Source of the DNA: Candidatus Magasanikiibacteriota bacterium
GTDB lineage: Bacteria > Patescibacteriota > Patescibacteriia > Magasanikbacterales > UBA922
NCBI GenBank assembly: GCA_023246555.1
Contig: JAHFIC010000024.1
Location: 1-12,659, forward strand
Length of the DNA: 12,659 bases
Direction: 5' to 3'
Both the position numbers and the translations under genes were made by a program. The notes beneath the pieces are model-generated. The model saw only the letters and a program-made list of their open reading frames with translations, did no database searches and was not told where the DNA came from. Shown piece by piece: positions 1-5,324 of the stretch (position 1 is its first letter; each line of letters opens with the position of its first letter).

Positions 1-32
1 AACTCACAGTTATTCAATAATAAAAATACATC

Positions 33-122
33 ACATAACACGGCATATCCGGTTCGCACTTTTCTCCGAAAAATGCTCTCCCAAATTGCTAATGCAACTT
101 CGGATACCCCGAAACGTTAGCT
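33..122 (+). repeat. attC-like cassette recombination site A
   Basis: The left box ACATAAC (33-39) is followed by ACGGCATATCCGGTT, a small hairpin (GCACTTTTC/GAAAAATGC), CCCAAATTGC, and the pairing arm AACTTCGGATACCCC, ending in the right box GTTAGCT (116-122). The arms ATCCG and CGGAT pair, with unpaired bases on one side as in integron attC sites. The length of about 90 bp is typical for attC. The same layout recurs at 1730, 2297 and 5325. The expected crossover lies after G116, which ends a cassette whose body is outside the window. Identification as attC is inferred from architecture and cassette logic; no integrase gene is in view. Confidence 0.8.
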
Positions 123-262
123 GAAATATTCCTTTTCTTTTTCGGGCTAACGCCCTAATTGTTTTAAAAAATTTTCAAATTTCTTTTTTTTAATTATAGA
201 GGGGCATAAGGTGTTTTCTCCGCTCCGCTACGAAAACGATTTAATTTTTAATTTATAATCCT

Positions 263-775
263 ATGTTTTTTATTCCAGGTTGGCTAATATCAGTATTAAC
301 CTTCCCAGGCGTGATGATTCACGAATGGGCACACAAAAAATATTGTGACTGGACTGGTGTAGCAGTTCATCAAGTCGTCTATTTTCGTATTGGCAATCCA
401 GCTGGTTATGTCGTACACGAAAAACCAAATAAATATAACCAAATTTTTTGGATATCCACTGGTCCATTAATAATCAATTCGTTATTAGCAATCGTTATAA
501 GTTATTTTGCGACTCAAACTCAACCTGAAAGTTTTTTGTATTATATTTTATTTTGGATTGCTATTTCTTCAGGTATGCACGCTTTCCCAAGCGATCACGA
601 CGCAGAACATATTTTTAACGAGAGCAAGGCTTTATTAAAAAATGGTGGCTCAATTTTACATTATTTAGCTTATCCGTTTTATGCTTTAATCTGGATTGCA
701 AACAAACTAAGATTTATTTGGTTTGACTTGTGGTATGCCATAGCTCTTGTATCTTTTGGCGGATTAGCAATATAA
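263..775 (+). CDS. Membrane-embedded HEXXH zincin-like putative metalloprotease
   Basis: The 170-residue product is strongly hydrophobic, with about four membrane segments. Near residues 15-25 it has PGVMIHEWAHK, which contains a HEXXH zinc-binding motif (HEWAH) following a hydrophobic stretch, as in M50 site-2-protease-like and DUF3267-type zincins. A later GMHAFPSDHDAEH segment (about residues 103-115) supplies Asp and His residues that could be the third metal ligand. The expected role is a membrane peptidase acting near the bilayer; the substrate is unknown. It is shorter than classical M50 proteins and has no PDZ domain. The ATG at 263 is the first in frame and has no convincing Shine-Dalgarno site. 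The downstream zinc-ribbon gene starts 11 bp after its stop, so the two are probably co-transcribed in one cassette. Confidence 0.7.
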   Translation: MFFIPGWLISVLTFPGVMIHEWAHKKYCDWTGVAVHQVVYFRIGNPAGYVVHEKPNKYNQIFWISTGPLIINSLLAIVISYFATQTQPESFLYYILFWIAISSGMHAFPSDHDAEHIFNESKALLKNGGSILHYLAYPFYALIWIANKLRFIWFDLWYAIALVSFGGLAI

Positions 776-786
776 CCTTTATTAAA

Positions 787-1599
787 ATGAAAAATTGTCC
801 ATTTTGTAAAAACGCTATCAATGAAAACAATGACATCTGTCCGCATTGCCATCGTGTTTTAATTGAAAGAATTGGGACGCCTGCCATACCCCGACAGCAG
901 GCGACTCAACAAGAAAACAAACATTTCGACAAAAAAAATCATAAAATTAATTTTAATCAATTAACGAGACATTTTAATTGGAATAACTTTAAAAAATATA
1001 TTCCAATTTTAGCATTGATATTGATAATTTTTTTCATAAGCACACAAAAAGGCAAGAACCATACATATACAAATTATAATCCTGCTCCTATTTCTATAAT
1101 TCCGGAAAATCAAAAAAATCAAATAGAATTAACCAATACTCCGGAAACAACCAAAAAAGATCCAAAAAATTATGTATCATTGCAAAGTGGAACTATTTTT
1201 TCTAAAAACTCCTATTATTTAAACGGATTGGGGAAATTACAAATAAAAAATGGCACCAGTTTAGACGCAATAGCCAAACTGGTAAACACGACGATAAATA
1301 AATCAGTTTTTACAGTGTACATTAAGGCAAACAGCACCTACACAATTGATAAAGTAAAAGACGGGAACTATAAATTATTTTTTAATCTTGGAAACGATTG
1401 GGACACGGAGGTAAAAGCATTTGCCGTAAATTCAGGTTATGAGGTTTTTGATGAGTTATTTGATTTTATAACAAGAGAATATGAGGAGGGCGACTATATC
1501 CGTACAAAATATTCAACCTTTGAAGTAACGCTTAATCCTGTTATTGGCGGAACTGCCAAAACTGAAAATGTTAATGTGGCAGAATTTGCTAGTTACTAA
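787..1599 (+). CDS. Zinc-ribbon membrane-anchored protein
   Basis: The 270-residue product starts MKNCPFCKNAINENNDICPHC, a CxxC-x13-CxxC zinc ribbon at residues 4-23. A polar basic linker, one membrane segment (about residues 73-88, YIPILALILIIFFIS) and a C-terminal globular region of about 150 residues follow. That region has the pattern NGLGKLQIKNGTSLDAIAKLV and later DGNYKLFFNLGNDWD, which I recall from small secreted or anchored domains of unknown function. The predicted topology is ribbon inside, domain outside. I chose ATG 787 because the ribbon begins there and it lies 11 bp after the preceding gene; an earlier in-frame start would overlap that gene. The linker contains a palindromic stretch (878-903) that may be an in-frame insertion. 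The function is unknown. Confidence 0.75.
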   Translation: MKNCPFCKNAINENNDICPHCHRVLIERIGTPAIPRQQATQQENKHFDKKNHKINFNQLTRHFNWNNFKKYIPILALILIIFFISTQKGKNHTYTNYNPAPISIIPENQKNQIELTNTPETTKKDPKNYVSLQSGTIFSKNSYYLNGLGKLQIKNGTSLDAIAKLVNTTINKSVFTVYIKANSTYTIDKVKDGNYKLFFNLGNDWDTEVKAFAVNSGYEVFDELFDFITREYEEGDYIRTKYSTFEVTLNPVIGGTAKTENVNVAEFASY

Positions 1600-1610
1600 A
1601 TGAATAAGGA

Positions 1611-1660
1611 GTTTTGGATTTTGGGCATTCACCCCTGCCCCTCTGCCCAAAATCCAAAAC
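1611..1660 (+). terminator. Hairpin with conserved C-rich loop after cassette 1 genes
   Basis: A perfect 17-bp stem (1611-1627 with 1644-1660) encloses the loop TTCACCCCTGCCCCTC. It begins 11 bp after the stop codon of the zinc-ribbon gene. There is no U tract after it, only GGAAAAAG, so it is not a classical intrinsic terminator on the plus strand; it may protect the 3' end of the mRNA or be a small repeated element. An almost identical loop sits on a different stem after the fic gene (5220-5264). Confidence 0.6.
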
Positions 1661-1729
1661 GGAAAAAGAAATTTTAAAATTTTTTAAAACAATTCCGACT
1701 GCTGTCGGAAAAAAGAAAAGGAATACATC

Positions 1730-1816
1730 AGCTAACACGGCATATCTGGTTACGGCTTTCTCCGAAAGCCTCCACCCAAATTGCTACGCAACTTCAGATA
1801 TGCCGATACGTTGTGC
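1730..1816 (+). repeat. attC-like site B1
   Basis: The left box AGCTAAC (1730-1736) and right box GTTGTGC (1810-1816) flank ACGGCATATCTGGTT and its partner AACTTCAGATATGCC. Between them are a perfect small hairpin (GGCTTTC-tcc-GAAAGCC) and the constant segment CACCCAAATTGC-tac-GCAACTTC shared with the other sites. The left box is complementary to the start of cassette 1 at 117. The length of about 87 bp is normal for attC. Confidence 0.85.
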
Positions 1817-1969
1817 GGAAATCGCTCCGCTCTTTCCGCACAATGCGGCGGCTGAAAGCCGGAGCTGCGCTCAGTCGCTCTCGCGACTTCGCACAACTCT
1901 GGCTATCCAACATGTCCGGTCGGCTCCGCCATAGGCGGATCCGTCCGACACGTTGGATCAGCCGCCGCG
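1811..1969 (+). mobile_element. ORF-less 159-bp cassette, copy 1
   Basis: This GC-rich unit between two crossover points has no plausible gene. It opens with TTGTGCGGAAA, which is complementary to TTTCCGCACAA (1833-1843), so the body is only about 11 bp if the site starts at 1838. A second copy at 2877-3035 is identical except for the last base. Both copies sit directly after the attC of a gene cassette, which suggests a mobile site-only cassette. Other readings, such as a small structured RNA, cannot be excluded: the unit contains several strong stems. Confidence 0.7.
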
Positions 1970-1975
1970 TTAGAC
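1838..1975 (+). repeat. attC-like site B2 with a nested site
   Basis: One reading pairs GCACAAT (1838-1844) plus GCGGCGGCTGA (1845-1855) with TCAGCCGCCGC (1958-1968) next to GTTAGAC (1969-1975). A second reading starts at GCACAAC (1891-1897) and gives an 85-bp site with the long stem GGCTATCCAAC/GTTGGATCAGCC. Inside lies ATCCAAC (1905-1911) with GTTGGAT (1952-1958), which fits the RYYYAAC/GTTRRRY consensus exactly. The next cassette begins after G1969. Which left box is used cannot be settled from sequence alone. Confidence 0.65.
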
Positions 1976-2007
1976 GAAATGAATTGTGCCCTTAATTAAA
2001 AAACACT

Positions 2008-2277
2008 ATGTTATCCATAGAAGAAATACAGGTGGAAATAGGGGAAATAAAAAAGAGGAATGACCGCGTCGAGGCAGATAAAGCGTGGGAAACAAGCAAA
2101 GCAAGAAAAATAATTATTCTGCTTCTTACCTACACTGTCATGGTCATCTTTTTTTATTTTGCAAAATTACCACAGCCATTTGTCAATGCAATCGTCCCAA
2201 GCTTAGCATTCGTCTTGTCGACTCTCACAGTTCAGAGTTTTAAAAAATGGTGGCTGGGTAATTGCTATAAAAAGTAA
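2008..2277 (+). CDS. Small two-TM protein with N-terminal helical region
   Basis: The 89-residue product has a charged amphipathic N-terminus (IEEIQVEIGEIKKRNDRVEA, residues 4-23), probably coiled coil. The signature RVEADKAWETSKAR and two membrane segments (about residues 34-52 and 60-75) follow, and the C-terminus is basic and tryptophan-containing. I recall a widespread family of small uncharacterised membrane proteins with a very similar RVEADKAWETS core in bacteria and archaea, but its function is unknown to me. ATG 2008 is the first start in the cassette and has no Shine-Dalgarno site. It is the only plus-strand gene of its cassette, as usual for integron cassettes. Confidence 0.75.
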   Translation: MLSIEEIQVEIGEIKKRNDRVEADKAWETSKARKIIILLLTYTVMVIFFYFAKLPQPFVNAIVPSLAFVLSTLTVQSFKKWWLGNCYKK

Positions 2278-2398
2278 GGCGGGCACAATTCACATCGTCT
2301 AACACGGCATAGACGGTTTCGGCAAACGACAATACCAGATTATTTTCTATATTAGTTTGAAGATTTTTTCAATTTTTTCTTGAAGTGATAGGAAGTTC

Positions 2399-2445
2399 GC
2401 GCGAGCCTCGGGGACGGCTGGGTACGTCCACATCGAGGCCCGCGC
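2399..2445 (-). terminator. GC-rich hairpin after the nested minus-strand gene
   Basis: GCGCGAGCCTCG (2399-2410) pairs with CGAGGCCCGCGC (2434-2445) with one mismatch. It begins a few bases past the stop of the minus-strand gene. No U run follows closely, so it may be a weak terminator or a stability hairpin. Confidence 0.4.
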
Positions 2446-2450
2446 ACCGT

Positions 2451-2645
2451 TCATGGTTTTTTTCGCGGCAGCTTTTGCACTGCGAGCGCCAGTCCGGCAC
2501 CCCAGAACATGAGACTGCCTTGGTACAGCAGCTTGCTGATCTGGTTGGGGCTCGTGAGAGTGACCTGAAAGGTCGTGCTCACCACGCCGCAGATGATGAA
2601 GCCGAAGACCAGCGCCGCGAAGAAGTTAACGTACGGATTTTTCAT
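2451..2645 (-). CDS. Small membrane protein encoded inside the attC loop
   Basis: The 64-residue product begins MKNPYVNFFAALVFGFIICG, with a first membrane segment at about residues 8-24 and a second at about 43-58, ending in a basic tail (QKLPRKKP). The start at 2645 is fixed by a strong Shine-Dalgarno AGGAGG five bases upstream; a longer frame to 2684 would read through the promoter and this SD. A promoter lies just upstream. Base composition is much more GC-rich than the flanking inverted repeats, so the gene plus its promoter looks like a self-contained unit from another source. The family is not recognised. It is transcribed against the direction of the array, which is unusual for a cassette gene. 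Confidence 0.7.
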   Translation of the reverse strand: MKNPYVNFFAALVFGFIICGVVSTTFQVTLTSPNQISKLLYQGSLMFWGAGLALAVQKLPRKKP

Positions 2646-2663
2646 GTATCCTCCTCGCCAAGG

Positions 2664-2692
2664 ACGGTAGCATAAATAAACCAATGAGTCAA
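2664..2692 (-). promoter_or_regulatory. Promoter of the nested minus-strand gene
   Basis: On the minus strand, TTGACT (2687-2692) is separated by 17 bp from TACCGT (2664-2669). The latter is preceded by TGC, giving an extended -10. Transcription would start near 2657, leaving a short leader with the AGGAGG site. Confidence 0.6.
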
Positions 2693-2876
2693 TGTCCAGA
2701 CGACGAAAAAATTGAAAAAATCTTCTGTTGAGTAAGGTAAAATAATCTGGTATTGTCGTTTGCCTCCACCCAAATTGCGCTATCTAAAAACGAGAGTTCA
2801 AAGCATCTACAAAGTCTGGAAGAAAATCAAAAGTCAGGTATACTAACAAAAGCGCAACTTCGTCTATGCCGGTACG

Positions 2877-3035
2877 TTGTGCGGAAATCGCTCCGCTCTT
2901 TCCGCACAATGCGGCGGCTGAAAGCCGGAGCTGCGCTCAGTCGCTCTCGCGACTTCGCACAACTCTGGCTATCCAACATGTCCGGTCGGCTCCGCCATAG
3001 GCGGATCCGTCCGACACGTTGGATCAGCCGCCGCA
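2877..3035 (+). mobile_element. ORF-less 159-bp cassette, copy 2
   Basis: It is identical to 1811-1969 over 158 of 159 bases; only the final, crossover-adjacent base differs (A3035 instead of G). It again sits immediately after a gene cassette's attC. Such identity points to recent copying or repeated capture of the same site-only cassette. Confidence 0.7.
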
Positions 3036-3041
3036 TTATCG
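2904..3041 (+). repeat. attC-like site C2, right box ATTATCG
   Basis: This is the same structure as the site at 1838-1975, including the nested ATCCAAC/GTTGGAT pair (2971-3024). Its right box reads ATTATCG instead of GTTRRRY, so the otherwise invariant G at the crossover is lost. The next cassette nevertheless starts here: TTATCGG at 3036 matches CCGATAA at 5324-5330. Confidence 0.6.
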
Positions 3042-3223
3042 GAAATAAAGTATTTTTCACTTTCGATTTTTCTTTTTTATTGAGGGCGAATTTTCTATAT
3101 TTTTCAGGGGGATTACGTTGAGTGAAATAAAAAGAAACCGCAGGGTGGCGAAATCGTTTCAGTAGTATTTTTATCCCTTTCAGAAGCTCCTTCTTTTTTC
3201 AAGAAAGAAATTCATTCTTGGGA

Positions 3224-3255
3224 GGGAACATTGTGCAGGTTGCATCAATGTTCCC
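3224..3255. repeat. Perfect 10-bp inverted repeat of unknown role
   Basis: GGGAACATTG and CAATGTTCCC flank a 12-nt loop in a gene-free stretch. It could be an operator, a hairpin in a small RNA, or a relic. No neighbouring gene lies close enough to decide. Confidence 0.4.
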
Positions 3256-3396
3256 ATGTCCTAAACGCGAGAGGGAGTCTGACGATACCATGAAATGCAT
3301 CGTGTGACTCACCTCTGTACTCTTACTTCATCCGCATCATTGATGCCGAACGTTTCAGATCGCCTCAGCGCGTTGCACGCGAGACACTTTCTTCTT

Positions 3397-3429
3397 CCGC
3401 CCTAGTTGAAACGTCAGGCGGTTTTGTTT
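3397..3429 (+). terminator. Possible intrinsic terminator
   Basis: CCGCC (3397-3401) pairs with GGCGG (3417-3421), followed by TTTTGTTT. The stem is only 5 bp with a 15-nt loop and no plus-strand gene is visible upstream, so the call is weak. Confidence 0.3.
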
Positions 3430-3430
3430 A

Positions 3431-3447
3431 GGTGAGTTTTTCTCACC
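3431..3447 (-). terminator. Hairpin overlapping the stop codon of the minus-strand gene
   Basis: A 6-bp stem (GGTGAG/CTCACC) with a five-base loop spans the end of the gene at 3443. It lacks a U tract and could be a stability or termination hairpin. Confidence 0.35.
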
Positions 3448-3751
3448 GACCGCGGACGTACTGTTCCGGGTCGAGTTGTGTGTCGGCGATACGAGCCAAC
3501 TCCGGCTCGTTGAGCTCATTCCACCAGTTGGGAGACATGGCCATCGAGCCATCTTCACAGACATGCAATCGTGCTGCCTCCTCACGCAACTGCTTGCCGA
3601 TGGCTGCGAGCGCACGATGCTCATCGCAGCAATTCCACGTTATGTGAGCCTCCTTCCGTTCCCGTAGGCAGCTGCCGTCTCGGTCTTGCCGCCGAGATCT
3701 GATCGTGAAATCCAAATACTTAGTGACGAATGACTCGATCTTGACTGACAT
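3443..3751 (-). CDS. Hypothetical protein, 102 aa, antisense to the array
   Basis: The soluble, charged product (MSVKIESFVTKYLDF...) contains two cysteines in ITWNCCDEHRALAAIG (about residues 37-52), a helical basic segment (KQLREEAARLHV) and a tryptophan-rich SPNWWNELNEPELARIA near residue 73. I recognise no family. The start at 3751 is supported by an AGAGG Shine-Dalgarno eight bases upstream. The composition is more GC-rich than the fic gene and the cassette ends, which suggests a different origin. Codon-like composition and the clear SD argue that it is real, although similar length frames exist by chance on the other strand. Confidence 0.55.
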   Translation of the reverse strand: MSVKIESFVTKYLDFTIRSRRQDRDGSCLRERKEAHITWNCCDEHRALAAIGKQLREEAARLHVCEDGSMAMSPNWWNELNEPELARIADTQLDPEQYVRGR

Positions 3752-3908
3752 TTGTTTGTTCCTCTTATCTCCCGCACCAATGGCTGTGCAAGGAGGTTAG
3801 TTGTTGAGATGAATACCGCTGTTCCTGCGGGACAAGCTAGGTATCGTAGGAAGAATGGTATTCACCACGGTTGGAAAGAACGATGTTTGATTGGGTAACA
3901 AACGTGGC

Positions 3909-3934
3909 AGTATAGCAGAAGAAGAAGAAGTCAA
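3909..3934 (-). promoter_or_regulatory. Possible promoter for the 102-aa minus-strand gene
   Basis: On the minus strand, TTGACT (3929-3934) precedes TATACT (3909-3914). Both hexamers are good, but the 14-bp spacer, made of CTT repeats, is shorter than the usual 16-18 bp. The leader to the gene would be about 150 nt. Confidence 0.35.
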
Positions 3935-4069
3935 GGGCGCCTGGGCATAAGTAGGTCTTGAATTGGCTAAATCAGGCCAAATTTTGTTTCCATCGATTTA
4001 TTGCTAAGCTGGTAATTGCGGCCTACTTTCTGAGCGTTCACCCCCAAGCCGTTACTTTTCTTGATTTCC

Positions 4070-4098
4070 TTGCGCGCAAGTTGCGCGTATCTTGCGCG
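4070..4098 (+). promoter_or_regulatory. Three TTGCGCG repeats at 11-bp steps: likely operator of fic
   Basis: TTGCGCG begins at 4070, 4081 and 4092, one helical turn apart on one face of the DNA. The first copy is part of the perfect palindrome TTGCGCGCAA (4070-4079), and the third overlaps the -35 element of the fic promoter. This is the arrangement expected for cooperative binding of a repressor that blocks RNA polymerase. The Fic protein's own C-terminal winged helix is the obvious candidate, but that is inference. Confidence 0.55.
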
Positions 4099-4120
4099 AA
4101 TTGTTATTCTATGATATACT
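4092..4120 (+). promoter_or_regulatory. Promoter of the fic gene
   Basis: TTGCGC (4092-4097) is 17 bp from TATACT (4115-4120). The predicted start near 4127 leaves about 16 nt before ATG 4143. This placement argues against an upstream start of the coding frame at 4092. Confidence 0.65.
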
Positions 4121-4142
4121 CCTTTTGGATAATCTTTCTACT

Positions 4143-5201
4143 ATGTTTAGCCCCAAATACCAACTCACCGATAAAATGTTGAGCGACCTGACCGCTATCG
4201 CTGAAGCCAAAGGCATTATTGACCGTGCCAAAATACTGCCGCAACAAGAGTTGCGTTTGCGTCGTCAAGCGATCATCCGCATGACGCACCACTCAACAGA
4301 AATTGAAGGCAACCAGTTAAACATGGGGCAAGTAGAAGCCCTCTTCGCCAAGAAAAAAATTGATGCCCCTAATCGAGATATTTACGAGGTTCAGAATTAT
4401 CTAAATGCTCTTAAATATATTGAAGGAGTTGTAGCAGATAAAAAACCAATCACCGAAAAAGTCATTTTAAAAATTCATAAACTGGTCACTGATAAAACTC
4501 TGGCGCCAGCCTTTTCTGGCCATTATCGCCCAGGCCCGATTTACATCGTAAAAAGACGTTTAGGAATGCCGCAGGAGACGGTCTATACCGGACCCGACGC
4601 AAAGGACGTTCCAAAACTCATGACGGATTTCATTGCTTGGCTAAAGAGAAGTGATGAGGAACAAATCAATCCAGTTATTGTTGCGGCTATCACTCATCTA
4701 GAGGTCGCCACCATTCATCCGTTCAACGACGGTAATGGCCGCACTGCTCGTGCACTCGCCACGCTCGTCCTCTATGAGCGCGGTTATGACTTCCGCCGTT
4801 TGTTCGCGCTTGAAGATTTTTACAACACAGGCCGTGAGTCGTATTATGAAGCCATCAATGTTGGTAAAAACTATAACGAACGTCGTACAGATATCTCTTC
4901 GTGGTTAGGATATTTTGTAATTGGGTTTAAACAAGAGATCGATCTTGTGAAACAGAAAATCTTCGCACTGTCGGCCCATGCAAAATATGGCAACATCAGT
5001 TCACAGATTTATTTGACGCCTGAACAGTTGAAGATCGTGGATTTTTTAGATCAAGTCGGCCGTATTTCAGTCAAAGATGTTGTTGACGTCTTGTCCTGCC
5101 CACGTCGGACGGCACAACTTCATCTACAAAAGTTAAAGAAAATCAAAATGATAAAGGCAACCGGCAAAGGCAAATCCACTTCTTACATTGCCAATCGGTA
5201 G
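4143..5201 (+). CDS. Fic-domain AMP transferase with C-terminal winged helix
   Basis: The 352-residue protein carries the Fic active-site motif HPFNDGNGRTAR (His about residue 192), used by the family to transfer AMP or another nucleotide moiety from a nucleotide donor to target hydroxyls. The inhibitory motif S-x3-E-G lies upstream in HSTEIEGN (residues 50-57), as in class II autoinhibited Fic proteins. The Tyr-rich YTGPDAKDVP segment fits the flap region. Residues about 295-352 (LTPEQLKIVDFL...RTAQLHLQKLKKIKMI) look like a winged helix, so the protein may also bind DNA. I chose ATG 4143 because the promoter's -10 ends at 4120. No antitoxin gene is adjacent; autoinhibition would make one unnecessary. 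The target is unknown. Confidence 0.92.
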   Translation: MFSPKYQLTDKMLSDLTAIAEAKGIIDRAKILPQQELRLRRQAIIRMTHHSTEIEGNQLNMGQVEALFAKKKIDAPNRDIYEVQNYLNALKYIEGVVADKKPITEKVILKIHKLVTDKTLAPAFSGHYRPGPIYIVKRRLGMPQETVYTGPDAKDVPKLMTDFIAWLKRSDEEQINPVIVAAITHLEVATIHPFNDGNGRTARALATLVLYERGYDFRRLFALEDFYNTGRESYYEAINVGKNYNERRTDISSWLGYFVIGFKQEIDLVKQKIFALSAHAKYGNISSQIYLTPEQLKIVDFLDQVGRISVKDVVDVLSCPRRTAQLHLQKLKKIKMIKATGKGKSTSYIANR

Positions 5202-5219
5202 CACGGTATTTTGATGACG

Positions 5220-5264
5220 TTGACGGGGCACGATTCACCCCTAACCCCTCTCGTGCCCCGTCAA
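5220..5264 (+). terminator. Hairpin with conserved C-rich loop after fic
   Basis: A perfect 14-bp stem (5220-5233 with 5251-5264) encloses TTCACCCCTAACCCCTC. The loop is nearly the same as that at 1628-1643, while the stems are unrelated. No U tract follows, so it is probably not a simple intrinsic terminator. Confidence 0.6.
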
Positions 5265-5324
5265 TATGGAAAAATTCGTCCCTTGTTTTTTGAAAAAATC
5301 GAATAGTGAAGAATACTTTACATC

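Larger units (their letters stand above)
117..1810 (+). mobile_element. Gene cassette 1 (zincin-like and zinc-ribbon genes)
   Basis: The cassette runs from just after G116 to G1810. Its first bases (TTAGCTGA) are complementary to TCAGCTAA just inside its right-hand attC, which is the signature of a cassette integrated from a circle. The complementarity goes much further: about 65-70 bp at each end (about 117-181 and 1669-1735) form an inverted repeat, interrupted only where each arm carries its own small hairpin (GGGCTAACGCCC on the left, CCGACTGCTGTCGG on the right). It holds two co-directional genes and a strong hairpin after the second. It is strikingly AT-rich compared with the heat-shock operon, which suggests acquisition. 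The 146-bp leader (117-262) has no gene. Confidence 0.7.
1970..2876 (+). mobile_element. Gene cassette 3 (two-TM protein, gene-bearing attC)
   Basis: The cassette lies between crossover bases G1969 and G2876. Its terminal inverted repeat covers 1970-1991 and 2281-2302, with 20 of 22 positions matching, so it extends well beyond the attC box. It carries one plus-strand gene. Its attC is about 586 bp because the variable loop holds a complete minus-strand gene. Confidence 0.7.
2297..2882 (+). repeat. Oversized attC-like site C1 containing a gene in its loop
   Basis: The left box GTCTAAC (2297-2303) with ACGGCATAGACGG pairs with CGTCTATGCCGG and the right box GTTGTGC (2876-2882). The stem continues as a perfect 26-bp inverted repeat (2321-2346 with 2739-2764) and a second perfect 21-bp one (2359-2379 with 2705-2725). 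The region between (2380-2704) holds a promoter, an SD site and a 64-codon minus-strand gene. The constant CACCCAAATTGC...GCAACTTC segment is present at 2767-2860 but contains a 69-bp insert. Usual attC sites are roughly 55-145 bp. Confidence 0.75.

Noticed and set aside
117..1810. Insertion sequence bounded by terminal inverted repeats
   Set aside because: No transposase is encoded and no target duplication is evident; the ends coincide with cassette crossover points.
1614..1934. Open plus-strand frame of 106 codons
   Set aside because: It runs through the conserved-loop hairpin, an attC-like site and the ORF-less cassette; the sequence is explained by these non-coding repeats.
2385..2675. 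Plus-strand frame of 96 codons
   Set aside because: It is the shadow of the minus-strand membrane-protein gene, which has a promoter and a strong SD site.
1811..3035. CRISPR or tandem repeat array
   Set aside because: Only two long copies separated by a gene-bearing kilobase; no short regular repeats with uniform spacers.
2753..3121. Open plus-strand frame of 122 codons
   Set aside because: Most of it is attC arm plus the 159-bp repeat; part of the same frame reappears at the other copy only because the DNA is duplicated.
3958..4182. Plus-strand frame of 74 codons upstream of fic
   Set aside because: It contains the phased TTGCGCG repeats and the fic promoter and overlaps the fic start; no SD site.
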